From: Pratylenchus scribneri
Lineage: Eukaryota; Nematoda; Chromadorea; Rhabditida; Pratylenchidae
DNA: 64,000 nt
Direction: 5' to 3'
NCBI GenBank assembly: GCA_030063045.1
Contig: JAQSEB010000120.1
Coordinates: 186,001-250,000 of the forward strand
Position 1 is the first letter of the stretch. Each line of letters starts with the position of its first letter. The notes under the pieces are model-generated. The model did not search any database and was not told the origin of the DNA. It saw only the letters and a program-made list of their open reading frames with translations. A program made the translations under genes and the position numbers. Positions 1-8,501 of this stretch are shown piece after piece.

Positions 1-682
1 AGGAAAATGGTAGAAATATTTTAAAAAATCGACTAATATTTTAGCTTCCGAAAATGTTAAATTTGTAAAAGTAGGAAATGACAAAAAAATTGAACTTTGG
101 TGTTTTTCATTTGCTTTTAATAATTTAATATTCTAAGGTAATTTTTTTTAATTTGTCGAAAACCTGCTGATTGAGTTTTTGTTGAAGTGGTTTGTTCAAC
201 CGAATTGCTGTTGGCCATTTTGTCAATTTTATTATTTTGAATTGATGAAGAATTTGATGGCGGCGGTGAATTTGTTGAAAATAGGATTTTTCCAGCATAA
301 ATTGTTTTCATTTTGGAGTGGAAATATTGAAAATGTCGTGAAATCTGCGATTTTTGGCAATTCAACATTTTTCTGAATTATTATAAAATGGGAAAATGTT
401 TATTATTAAAATTGGGATTTGGCTTCAAATATAATTAAGAATAAAATTGAATTTTTGACGGAAATATTCGATAATTAAAAGATTTATTAAACAAAAAAAT
501 ATTTATCCTCCGCTAAACAAAAAGCAACAGTCAAAAAAGATTGCCATTCTGTGGACAGTTTTAATATTCAATTTTTATGGAGAAATACAATATTTTGGGT
601 CAGGAAGAAAAGGAAATAAAACAAAGCTTTTTATTTTTAATATTTTAACTTAGAGTTTAACAATATTTTCATCGTTCTCCAT
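1..682. other. Intergenic or 3' flank, no clear gene
   Basis: AT-rich sequence downstream of the threonyl-tRNA synthetase stop codon. One 83-codon open stretch on the minus strand (117-368), rich in Ser, Asn and Thr, could be an exon of a gene that continues beyond the left edge. It has no recognisable domain and no clear partner exon, so I do not call it. Nothing else is supported. Confidence 0.4.
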
Positions 683-3600
683 TCAATTTCTTTTTGGCGG
701 CACAACTCCGCCTTGGCCAAATGCTTCAGCGCTTTCCGTGTCTTTGGCAAATGTGTCACGGAATTGGGCAAATTTGGCGATCAATTCATCCACGGCAATT
801 TCTCCGCGAACCTTTGAATAAAAAGGGTTTATTCCGATAAGTTTTCAATTTAAGATAATTCCCAACCGATCTTTAAATCCAAAAAGTTATCCAACTTCCC
901 AGCCAAATTCCCCATCAACCTGATTATCCCTGGTGCGCACATTCACTGTCCCATTGTCCTTTTCCACTTGGCCAATGACCAAAATGAAATTGAATTGTTC
1001 CAATTGTGCATTCCGAATTCGTTTATTCAGGGTGTCCCCACTTTCCTCATCGAATTCCACCTCAAAACCAGCGGCGAATATTCGTTCTCGTACTTTTGCC
1101 GCATAATCGGCCACTGAATTGTGCACAACAATGATTTTGGCCTGACGGGGTGAAAGCCAGAATGGCCATTTGCCGGCAAAATTTTCCGTCAAAATTGCAA
1201 TGAAACGTTCCAATGAGCCGAAAATTGCACGGTGAATCATTACCGGACGATGGCGTTCCTTATTCTCACTGAAAAGAAGAAAATATAAATTTATTAACAA
1301 ATTTCAGTCAAAAATGGTCCAATATTTAATCTAATTATAATTCAATTTATTTTAAACTAACTCATAATAATGTAAGTCAAATCGTTGTGGAAGTTGCATA
1401 TCCAATTGAAGGGTTGCGCATTGCCAAAAACGACCCAATGCATCCTTCGTTTGAATGTCAATCTGCAATTATATTGAATAAATAAATATTCAAAAATATT
1501 AATAACTAGCTCAGGCCGCCCTACCGGGTGAGCTTCTGGCCTAGTCTAATTCCTAATAAAAATATTTAAAACCACCTTTGGCCCATAAAATGCTCCATCC
1601 CCCGGATTCAATTCCCATTTGTGGCCGCTGGAATCCAATGCTTCCTTCAATTTACTTTCGGCCATATCCCAACTCTTCAAATCCCCCAAATAGCCGTCCT
1701 CTGGGCGAGTACTCAAAAACAATTTGAATGAAAAGCCGAAAACTTCGACGTAGACAAAATTGAGAAATTCCAAACAGGCAGCAATTTCTTGCGTTATTTG
1801 ATCCATTCGGCAGAAAATGTGCGCATCATCCTTAAAATTATTTCAATATTTTATTTTATTTGTGTTGATTTGATTGGGGAACCTGTTGAAAACGTCGAAC
1901 TCGTGTTAAGCCAGTCAGTGCACCACTCATTTCATTTCTGAATTTAAATATAAATTTTATTTCATATTCTCAATGCGAACCGATGCAAAACACCAAAATC
2001 GGCATAGCGAATTGGCAATTCATTATATGTGCGCTGTTTTTGATCGAACATCAGACAATGGCCGGGACAATTCATCGGCTTCAATCCAAATTGTTCCTTC
2101 TCAATTTCAAACCTAAATTTTTTTAATTTTCTTCATTTTTAATATGCAAAAAATTATACTGGAACATATTGTCTTTATAATGATCCCAATGGCCCGATTG
2201 GCTCCAGAGTTTTGCATTGTAAATATTTGGAGATATCACCTTTAATAATTATTTAAAATAGTTTATTATTTAAAAAAACCTCAGAAAATCCTCGTTTCCT
2301 ATATTCTTGGCGAATAAAGTTTACCAAAGTATTGTAAATATGCGCTCCTTTTGGATACCAAAATGCCTTAAAAATAAGATTGAATAGTCAAATGTGTAAA
2401 ATTTGAACCGATCCGGGACTAAGCGAATTGAACATGAATAATTCCTGGTCTCTGCCCAATTTTCGGTGGTCCCTTTTTGCTGCCTCTTCTTGCAATATTT
2501 TCCATTGTTTTAACTGTTTGGTGTCCGGAAATGAAATGCCATAAACACGTTGAAGACTTTCCGCCTCAGCTTTGCCCTCCCAAAATGCTGATGAAGCTTT
2601 TGTAATTGCCATGGCCTGTTGAAAAAGTTGGAAATTTATTTATTAATATAATATATGAGACTATGGAAAAACATACATGGGCAAGGGGGGGGGGATCACT
2701 TGGACCATTGCGAAGTGCGAAGGAAGTGGGGGGAGGGTCCAAAAAATTCTTTTTGCGAAGTCCCTTTTTTGTATTTTGCGCCGCAGGCGAAAATTTTGGT
2801 CAAAAATTGCCGCGCAACGGCTAAAAATTGACCTCGCAAGGGAAAATTTGGCCAAAAATTGCCGCGCAACGGCTAAAAATTGACCTCGCAAGGGAAAATT
2901 TGGCCAAAAATGGCCGCGCAACGGCTAAAAATTGACCTCGCAAGGGAAAATTTGGCCAAAAATGGCCGCGCAGCGAAAAATTTAGGTCAAAATTGCCTCT
3001 GCGACTTCGCACCCCCTACCCCTAACACCCACTTCGCACTTTCATCACCCCCCACCTGCGAAGTCCCCCCCCCCCCCCCCCCCCCGGTACCCGCCCCCGA
3101 TTGCGGCGTGGTGGGGGGGGATGACCCCCCCCCCCTTGCCCATGTGTGATGGAAAAATAATGTATCAAATCTTTTAAAACGTTTAATATATTCATTTCAT
3201 TACTTAATTGATCATTTTCAGTAAAAAAATAAATGAAATAGACCTTAATTTTGCCGGTGTCTCTCACATGCGGCCCACGGCATAAATCTATAAAAGCAAT
3301 GATTGAAAATAAATAATTACAATTAATTACCAATCAATGGCCCACACCGATAAACTGTCGTGGTTGGTGTTTTCACCTTCTCATTGATAATTCGCTTTTT
3401 GAACTCATTGTAATCGAACATTCGAAGCAAATCTTCTTTGCTCATTTCCAATCGCTCAAATGGTTGCCGATCCTTCACAATAGCCGCCGAAATCTCTTCG
3501 AGTTTTGGAAAGTCTTCCGGAGTTATTGTTTTCTTCAAAAATAAATTATTAGGATTACATCATTTTAAATTGATTTTAATTGTTTTGATCTAGTTAATAT

Positions 3601-4302
3601 AAATCAATCTAATCCAATTTCATATCCCTAAAACTCATCTTAATCATCCATACTAATGTTAAAATGTTCAAACCTTTTCTCCTTCAATGAACATATCATA
3701 ATAAAATCCTTCTTGAATTGGTGGACCATAGCAAAGATGAACTCCACGATAGCGTTCGGCAGCTTCCCCTAATAAAATAATTATTTCTTATTAATTTCAA
3801 ATTTATTCAAACCAAGAATGTGCGCTGAACTATGCCAAAAAACTTGTTTGCCTTCATCATCGTCGAATGTCAACAATTTTAGGGTGGCATCCGCCTCCAA
3901 TGGTCGATCCAAATCCCATAACTATAAATTAAAACTATTATCTTATTTAATTTTAATCCGAAACAAACTTCATCATTGACTCTGGCAATTACGACTTTAT
4001 CAGCGAGTCCTTTGCTTATTCCTTGTGCAATTTGAAATGGCGTCGTTTGCCAAGCGATTCCATCAATTTCCTTTCCATCCGGCAGTTTCACTTTGATTTG
4101 TTTTCTTTCCTTTTTGGCTACTTCTTCCTTATAATTTGCCACAAGTTGGTCGAAAATTTTTGTTCGTTTTTCGATAAAATCTGGCCAATCAATTTCGGCG
4201 GCAACTTTGTTCAATTTCTTAAAGCATAATTTTATGATTAATTTATAAAATTCTCAATTCCCATACCATTTTGCCTATGTCAACATTTACAGCAGCAGCC
4301 AT
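683..4302 (-). CDS. TARS1: Threonyl-tRNA synthetase, cytosolic (multi-exon)
   Basis: Charges tRNA-Thr with threonine in the cytosol (class II aminoacyl-tRNA synthetase). The domain order is visible across about 13 exons. The start exon is 4267-4302. The TGS domain exon is 3969-4217 ([12 protein letters not shown]). The editing domain follows, with HSSAHIL near 3820. The class II catalytic core comes next: YEMNCPGH-type motif read as [13 protein letters not shown] near 2050, then [17 protein letters not shown] near 1880 and GDGAFYGPK near 1590. The C-terminal anticodon-binding exon is 900-1268 ([11 protein letters not shown], then the [10 protein letters not shown] region). The stop is at 683-685. 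I chose ATG 4302 because it gives M-A-A-A and splices in phase into the TGS exon. Length and order match eukaryotic cytosolic enzymes. One intron, about 2616-3239, carries a MITE-like repeat. The Polinton lies 300 bp upstream of the start. Confidence 0.93.
1505..1546. repeat. GC-rich palindromic islet in a TARS1 intron
   Basis: A short GC-rich block inside an otherwise AT-rich intron. It contains the inverted pair AGCTCA / TGAGCT and a second pair AGGCC / GGCCT, so it could fold as a small hairpin. It resembles a dispersed repeat or tRNA-like fragment, but no complete A box/B box pair is convincing. Confidence 0.35.
2672..3148. mobile_element. MITE-like element in a TARS1 intron, 9-bp target duplication
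   Basis: A 477-bp non-coding insertion inside an intron. Its ends are inverted: the left starts CATACATGGGCAAG followed by a G run, and the right, read on the other strand, starts CACACATGGGCAAG followed by a G run. It is flanked by a direct repeat ATGGAAAAA at 2663-2671 and 3149-3157. A 9-bp duplication is typical of Mutator-like elements; an 8-bp reading (TGGAAAAA) would fit hAT. The interior has a second inverted pair around GAAGTGCGAA, a 52-bp tandem repeat and a 21-C tract. No transposase ORF is present. Confidence 0.65.
2795..2990. repeat. 52-bp tandem repeat inside the MITE
   Basis: About 3.5 direct copies with period 52 bp. The unit core CGCGCAACGG recurs at 2811, 2863 and 2915, and CGCGCAGCG at 2967. 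Copies differ by only one or two bases (ATTGCC versus ATGGCC). Confidence 0.8.
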
Positions 4303-4602
4303 TTTCGAATAATTCTTGACAAATTTATTACTTCTTCTACACAATAAATAGCAAATATAAGAAGGTCGATGTAAAATTTTGAGAGTCGTTTTTATTGATT
4401 ATAAGCTAGAATAGGAAATTAAAAAATTGAATCATTTTGGAAAGTTTATTCTGTCCTCATAATCATTAAATAACTCATGGCAATGGCATTAATGAATTAA
4501 ATGGAAAGGGAATCAAGAATCACTAATCCATCGATTCGATTTCGATCGGATTGATCTGATCGATCGATCGATTTCGCAATAAATTAAATTCATTTTTTTA
4601 AA
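4303..4602. promoter_or_regulatory. Upstream region of TARS1, cut off by the Polinton
   Basis: About 300 bp between the TARS1 start codon and the Polinton target duplication. The distal part has a GATC/CGAT-rich palindromic cluster at about 4531-4575. No TATA box is convincing. This is all that remains of the immediate host promoter on this allele. Confidence 0.4.
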
Positions 4603-4608
4603 CAAATC
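4603..4608. repeat. Target-site duplication, left copy
   Basis: CAAATC directly outside the left terminal repeat, identical to 19838-19843. A 6-bp duplication is the family norm for Polinton integrases. Confidence 0.95.
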
Positions 4609-4978
4609 AGTAGTATAAACGAAGTTCTGGCTCACCCCCCATTTTGACCATAACCAAAATGACTCAGATCATTTTTGAAAAGCCCAAAGGTTTTGACTAC
4701 TCACCGGTCCATGATTGACCAAAAATACTTTGACAATTTATGAAAAGGCCAAAGTTATTGACTATTTTTCTGAGCAGGATTGGTCAAAATTCCTCAGAAA
4801 ATTTTTGAAAAGTCGAAAGCTTTTGATTCTTCTCCAGAAAATGTTTGATCAAAAAGCCTCAAACTGACCATTAGCAAACCCAAAGTTTTGGCTACTTTTT
4901 CTACAACTCCCCGGATTTTTTAAGAAAAGTCTCAAATCTTTAGAAAACCTAAAGTTATTCTTGCCCCCCCCCCCCCCC
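4609..4978. repeat. Polinton left terminal inverted repeat (370 bp)
   Basis: Matches the reverse complement of 19468-19837 over its full length. The differences I can see are one substitution in the A run near 4728 (AAAAATAC versus AAAAAAAC), one single-base indel near 4886, and 15 versus 14 C at the inner end. It is internally repetitive, holding five degenerate copies of a roughly 65-bp unit. Confidence 0.95.
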
Positions 4979-5190
4979 AACGGAGCAAGGAAATTTCAAT
5001 CAATTTGTTAGAAGACCAAAGTTCTTGGCTACTCTTTGAACCCCCCCCCCCCCCCATGAAAGAGCAATAAGGTTACAATCATTTTTAAAACTCAAAGGTT
5101 TGATTACTTTTTGACCCCCCCCCCCCCCCGGAGAGAATAGGAAAATTTCAGACTATTTTGTTTAAAGCCCAAAGGTATTGGTCAAAATGA
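4670..5190. repeat. Left-arm degenerate tandem repeat, eight units
   Basis: The core GAAAAGCCCAAAGGTTTTGA and variants recurs eight times. The AAAG within it lies at 4686, 4751, 4816, 4882, 4951, 5018, 5094 and 5171, so the period drifts from 65 to 77 bp. The first five units form the body of the terminal repeat; the last three are present only on the left. Units 5, 6 and 7 each end in a tract of exactly 15 C (4964-4978, 5041-5055, 5115-5129). Confidence 0.8.
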
Positions 5191-5211
5191 AACCATGAGA
5201 AATTCGGGGCC

Positions 5212-5219
5212 TATATAAG
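5212..5219 (+). promoter_or_regulatory. TATA box before the 114-aa ORF
   Basis: TATATAAG, 37 bp ahead of the ATG at 5257. It is one of a recurrent set of TATA-like boxes placed 30-55 bp before Polinton start codons. Confidence 0.55.
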
Positions 5220-5256
5220 TGGAAGAAATCAATTATTTCAAATCGAAAAATCGAAA

Positions 5257-5601
5257 ATGAATGCCTTAGATTATTTTTCAGACTTTCACAAATGTTCATC
5301 AAGGGGAGAATTGAATCGCATAGTACAAGAATATGGTTCAAATTTTCAACTTCCACCCCATCGATGCGCTCATCCAAGAGGAAAAATTTTCTACCATATT
5401 AAGGAAATAAAAATTCTCGATATTGTTCCATCGAACTCGGAACATTTGATTTGTCTCTGCACTCCTAATAAAATTGATAATTCATTTTATAATGAATCTT
5501 TATTCCAAGATGGTACAATTTACGACGAATTTTTTTATTTGCATTTAGAAAATATTATTATCTGTCCTTCAGGTGAAGAATGTTTTTATAAATTTGATTG
5601 A
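5257..5601 (+). CDS. Orphan Polinton ORF, 114 aa
   Basis: I do not recognise this protein. It is soluble, with no signal peptide or membrane segment. Cysteines are scattered (C13, then C44 and further Cys in LICLC, IIICP and EEC) without a clear zinc-binding pattern. It is the leftmost gene, just inside the repeat arm, and has its own TATA box 37 bp upstream, so it is probably a real transcription unit. A position at the element's edge is where cargo genes often sit. It could be a host-interaction factor; that is a guess from position only. Confidence 0.6.
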   Translation: MNALDYFSDFHKCSSRGELNRIVQEYGSNFQLPPHRCAHPRGKIFYHIKEIKILDIVPSNSEHLICLCTPNKIDNSFYNESLFQDGTIYDEFFYLHLENIIICPSGEECFYKFD

Positions 5602-5632
5602 AAATGAAATATTAATATTTATAGATTTATAT

Positions 5633-6130
5633 TCACATATCAAAACCAAAAGGTTTACATATATGACACACAGTCCAATTATCTGGATTATCTTCATAAA
5701 AATGTTCCATATATTCTCTAGAGCATTCTTTGTGAAATAAATGAATTGAATTCGGGCAATTTTGAAAATTTTCTTTTTCATATTTCTCCCATTTTAGACA
5801 AAAAATGCATAATATGTTCTCATTTTCTCTCGGTTTATCCCAATACCAGCCAATTTTGAGTTCCAAATAACGTATCATCAGAAAAGGTAGAGCATTTCCT
5901 TTTTCTAAATTAATTTGATTCACAATTCGTTTTAGCATTTCTTGTCGTTTCTTTTTAATTTTCCGCCATTTATTACTGTTAAAAAACGAAAGAGCAAATG
6001 ATGATAAAATCGGACCAGCAGCAGGAATTTCATGTTCTTTAAATAACCAGTAATAGCCCCGTTCTAAAGGTTTATAGGAAATAAATTTTGCCATCTCTTC
6101 AATCAATTCATTAGGCAATTTTAGAACCAT
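5633..6130 (-). CDS. RING-type zinc finger protein in a Polinton, 165 aa
   Basis: The C-terminal half carries a RING-like metal ligand series: C108-x2-C111, C125-x4-H130-x2-H133-x2-C136 and C155-x2-C158. This is the cross-brace arrangement of RING E3 ubiquitin ligases. The N-terminus (LPNELIEEMAKFI, residues 5-17) resembles the first helix of an F-box, but the rest of an F-box is not evident. It is the only long ORF on the minus strand among the element's genes. TTTTAG lies directly before its ATG and could be a splice-leader acceptor, and TTATAAATG lies about 60 bp upstream. The role is inferred as a ubiquitin-pathway modulator of host or virion proteins. No similarity to a standard Polinton core protein is recognised. 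Confidence 0.75.
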   Translation of the reverse strand: MVLKLPNELIEEMAKFISYKPLERGYYWLFKEHEIPAAGPILSSFALSFFNSNKWRKIKKKRQEMLKRIVNQINLEKGNALPFLMIRYLELKIGWYWDKPRENENILCIFCLKWEKYEKENFQNCPNSIHLFHKECSREYMEHFYEDNPDNWTVCHICKPFGFDM

Positions 6131-6170
6131 CTAAAAGGAAAATTTTTTATTAATTATTTCAAATTCAAAA

Positions 6171-6180
6171 AGTATAAATA
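6171..6180 (+). promoter_or_regulatory. TATA box before the cysteine-rich pair
   Basis: AGTATAAATA, preceded by a short A run, 52 bp before the ATG at 6233. The same AAAAAGTATAAATA string recurs before the major capsid gene at 12301. Confidence 0.6.
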
Positions 6181-6232
6181 AGAAAAAAATCATTTATAAT
6201 TATCATAATAAAGTTTAAAAATTTTATTCAAA

Positions 6233-6424
6233 ATGTGTGAATATAAATGTTGTAATTTTTGTCTGTGCCATTATCTCAATTGCAAATATTGCAATAAAAA
6301 GGGATTAATGCATTTCAATTATTATAAAAATGAAGTCAATTGTCCAAAATGTGGTGGGCCAATGCGATCAGAAGGCAATCGGAATAAGTGCTATATAAAG
6401 GAAAATTATATTCATGAATCATGA
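6233..6424 (+). CDS. Cysteine-rich mini-protein A, 63 aa
   Basis: Very cysteine-rich. The N-terminal block is KCCNFCLCHYLNCKYC, and a CPKC knuckle sits at about residues 39-42. The spacing suggests one or two zinc sites of the ribbon or knuckle type. The following ORF (6440-6622) repeats the same pattern, so the two are tandem paralogues. It sits immediately before the ATPase. Function unknown. Small zinc proteins in DNA viruses often act in transcription or packaging, but nothing here decides that. Confidence 0.65.
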   Translation: MCEYKCCNFCLCHYLNCKYCNKKGLMHFNYYKNEVNCPKCGGPMRSEGNRNKCYIKENYIHES

Positions 6425-6439
6425 TTAAATTAATTTACA

Positions 6440-6622
6440 ATGGAGAAGTGCCATCATTCGATTAAGTGCTGTAATTTCTGCCCCTGCCATTATCATTATT
6501 GTTCTAAGTGTAAGAAAATGCTTCAACATTTTACAATTTTATCGCCATTTGAAAATCTGGAAGACTATATAAAATGCCCAAAATGCTCTGATTATATATT
6601 AATTAAAAGCAAAAATGTTTAA
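6440..6622 (+). CDS. Cysteine-rich mini-protein B, 60 aa
   Basis: Paralogue of the preceding ORF: KCCNFCPCHYHYCSKC near the N-terminus, a conserved HF pair, then IKCPKC at about residues 46-51. It starts 15 bp after the stop of copy A, and its 3' end overlaps the ATPase start by 8 bp. Conservation of all the Cys/His ligands while the linkers differ argues for selection on both copies. Confidence 0.65.
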   Translation: MEKCHHSIKCCNFCPCHYHYCSKCKKMLQHFTILSPFENLEDYIKCPKCSDYILIKSKNV

Positions 6623-7229
6623 CGCTCCTTTTACTTTAATTTTATGTGGCGCCACTGGTAGTGGTAAAACAAAATGGCTGCTAAAATTTTTAAATCATAC
6701 TGAAGAGCTGATAAAACCTCCACCAGTAAAAATATTATATTGTTATGGAGAAATGAATGAATCTATAATCGCTTTGAAAAATAAAGGGATCGAAACACAT
6801 AATGGACTCCCCGATATTGAACTTATAAAGAGTCAAGAGAAGCCTTTACTTTTAATATTAGACGATCTTATGCTTAATATGAAAAATGATTTTATTGATT
6901 TACTCTTTACAAGAGGATCCCATAACTGGAATACAAGTGTGATTTTTGTTACACAAAGTCTTTATGGTCGAGATATTAAGACTGCTCGTGCAAACTCTCA
7001 TTATCTAGTTTTAATGAGGAATCCATCTGCTCAATTGCATGTGAGAACCTTAGGAAGTCAACTTTTCCCTCGTCGCTTAAATTATTTTATGGATTCATAT
7101 AACGATGCAACGAAAGAGCCCTTCACTTATTTGCTTATAAATATGCATCCTAATGCTCCTGAGAGCCTTAGATTATCTACAAATATTTTTCCTAATGAAA
7201 TTATTACAATTTACTTACCTGTGGAGTAA
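6615..7229 (+). CDS. Polinton genome-packaging ATPase (FtsK/HerA, A32-like), 204 aa
   Basis: Predicted to pump the element's DNA into preformed capsids. Walker A is GATGSGKT (residues 12-19), Walker B is LLLILDD (78-84), and the polar sensor stretch is IFVTQS (110-115). Length is usual for Polinton/adintovirus-type packaging ATPases. The start overlaps the upstream ORF by 8 bp; the next in-frame Met would remove the first strand before Walker A, so 6615 is preferred. No disruption is seen. Confidence 0.92.
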   Translation: MFNAPFTLILCGATGSGKTKWLLKFLNHTEELIKPPPVKILYCYGEMNESIIALKNKGIETHNGLPDIELIKSQEKPLLLILDDLMLNMKNDFIDLLFTRGSHNWNTSVIFVTQSLYGRDIKTARANSHYLVLMRNPSAQLHVRTLGSQLFPRRLNYFMDSYNDATKEPFTYLLINMHPNAPESLRLSTNIFPNEIITIYLPVE

Positions 7230-7230
7230 A

Positions 7231-7242
7231 AGTATATAAATA
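7231..7242 (+). promoter_or_regulatory. TATA box heading the five-ORF cluster
   Basis: AGTATATAAATA, 25 bp before the ATG at 7268 and just after the ATPase stop. No further TATA-like string is seen before the next four start codons, so this may serve the whole block 7268-12299. Confidence 0.6.
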
Positions 7243-7267
7243 CAATTGAAAATATTTTAAATATAAA

Positions 7268-7618
7268 ATGTATGAATTCAGTCCTTATATTAAAGAAAAC
7301 GTAGAATTTCTTCAGAAGCTTGCTTCTACAAAATCCGAGAAAAAGAAAAACGCTCTACTTTTAAACGCGAGTGCCGAACAAATATTAGCCATTGTAGAAA
7401 TTTGTGCAAATATTCTTAAATTTAATTTTGCTCTTACTAAACCCCAAAAAAGAAAACTAGCCCGATACGCGGATTTTTACAGATCAATTGCTCGTTCAAA
7501 AACTGAAAAAGGCGCAAGAAATCGAATACAACAAGGTAGTGGCATTGCATTAGGTGCTATATTAGTCCCTGTTTTAGCCGAACTCGCAGCTCATTTAGTA
7601 CAAAAAATTGTAAATTAA
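7268..7618 (+). CDS. Small Polinton virion-type protein with a C-terminal hydrophobic segment, 116 aa
   Basis: A Lys/Arg-rich amphipathic body is followed by a Gly/Ala/Leu hydrophobic tail (residues about 92-112, GIALGAILVPVLAELAAHLV). This layout recurs in Polinton- and adintovirus-like elements and recalls adenovirus core or membrane-active precursors. The junction QQGS/G at residues 88-92 fits the adenain cleavage rule (M/I/L/N/Q)-x-G-x/G, and an adenain-like protease is encoded at 13811. It is likely a minor virion or core protein matured by that protease; the role is inferred. The next ORF starts 2 bp after this stop. Confidence 0.75.
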   Translation: MYEFSPYIKENVEFLQKLASTKSEKKKNALLLNASAEQILAIVEICANILKFNFALTKPQKRKLARYADFYRSIARSKTEKGARNRIQQGSGIALGAILVPVLAELAAHLVQKIVN

Positions 7619-7619
7619 A

Positions 7620-8501
7620 ATGAAACATGCAAAGAAAATGATTATGATTCCCGAAGTGGAATATTTAGCTTTATTGTCTATGATGAGAGGTGATGATCCT
7701 CTGAGAAAAGAAAAGGCTTTAATCGATGCAAAGATACATCAAAATTTTTCTAATAAAAATATATCCGAAGATATCAAGGCAAAGAAATATGAGTGGCTTT
7801 TAAAACAAAAAAGAAAATTACGAGAATTGATAGAAGGAAAACCACAAAAAGTCATTATTGAAAATTTACCTCCACCTCCAAATATACCTCCATATATGGG
7901 AATTAATCATGAACAGCAAAATAAAATTGAAATCCAAGAGAAAACTCCAATAAGACGAGGGAAAACTCCTCGGAATTTAAATGAAAGTATTAATACGAGC
8001 CAAAGTATAACTCAAGAAAGTGAATCTCTTTCAGATGAATCGGAAATCTATTCATCCGATTATGACTCGCCAAAACAAACTAAAAATCAATCAAAGACCC
8101 CCTCACCTACAGCAACTGCATCTGCATATACAAAACCACTCTCACCAATTACGCCTAGGATTTTTACAAAGTTAATGAATTATGTCGGGAAAAATAAAGA
8201 AAACTTGGGAATAAATAGCGATGGAAGTATCTTAACAAATTTTAACAAGTCAGTGAGAGGAAGCAATTATGTTGATGCCCTAAAATATATGTCAGGTCAA
8301 CTGAATACACCACCGAAAGGTTATACTTTTCTAAAAGGGAAGCTTTCAAAAGATCCCGAATTTATAAGAATCTTTGGTCAAATAGGTAGAGGAAAGAAAA
8401 ATAAAAAATTAGTAGTGGTCAAATTAAATCCTATAAAAACTCCTGGACTTAAACGAAGTAAAATTATTTCATTTAAACCAAAATTATGGGCAAGACTTTA
8501 A
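7620..8501 (+). CDS. Conserved Polinton-type basic protein, 293 aa, function unknown
   Basis: The N-terminal part (IPEVEYLALLSMMRGDDPL, then a Lys-rich helix to about residue 80) and the C-terminal part (residues about 200-293, ending FKPKLWARL) look globular. Both are the kind of blocks seen in proteins next to the integrase in animal Polintons. The middle (about 85-185) is a low-complexity linker rich in Pro, Ser and Thr with several TPRR and TPSP type sites. I cannot assign a biochemical role. It overlaps the integrase by 16 bp and starts 2 bp after the previous ORF, so translation is probably coupled. Confidence 0.7.
   Translation: MKHAKKMIMIPEVEYLALLSMMRGDDPLRKEKALIDAKIHQNFSNKNISEDIKAKKYEWLLKQKRKLRELIEGKPQKVIIENLPPPPNIPPYMGINHEQQNKIEIQEKTPIRRGKTPRNLNESINTSQSITQESESLSDESEIYSSDYDSPKQTKNQSKTPSPTATASAYTKPLSPITPRIFTKLMNYVGKNKENLGINSDGSILTNFNKSVRGSNYVDALKYMSGQLNTPPKGYTFLKGKLSKDPEFIRIFGQIGRGKKNKKLVVVKLNPIKTPGLKRSKIISFKPKLWARL

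Noticed and set aside
117..368. 83-codon minus-strand ORF at the left edge
   Set aside because: Could be an exon of a gene beyond the edge, but Ser/Asn-rich sequence without a domain or confirmed splice sites is not enough.
1505..1546. tRNA or SINE head in a TARS1 intron
   Set aside because: TAGCTCAGG looks like an A box, but the spacing and a B box do not fit, and no cloverleaf can be drawn.
2606..3333. ORFs on both strands in the TARS1 intron
   Set aside because: They are translations of the 52-bp repeat and the C/G runs of the MITE.
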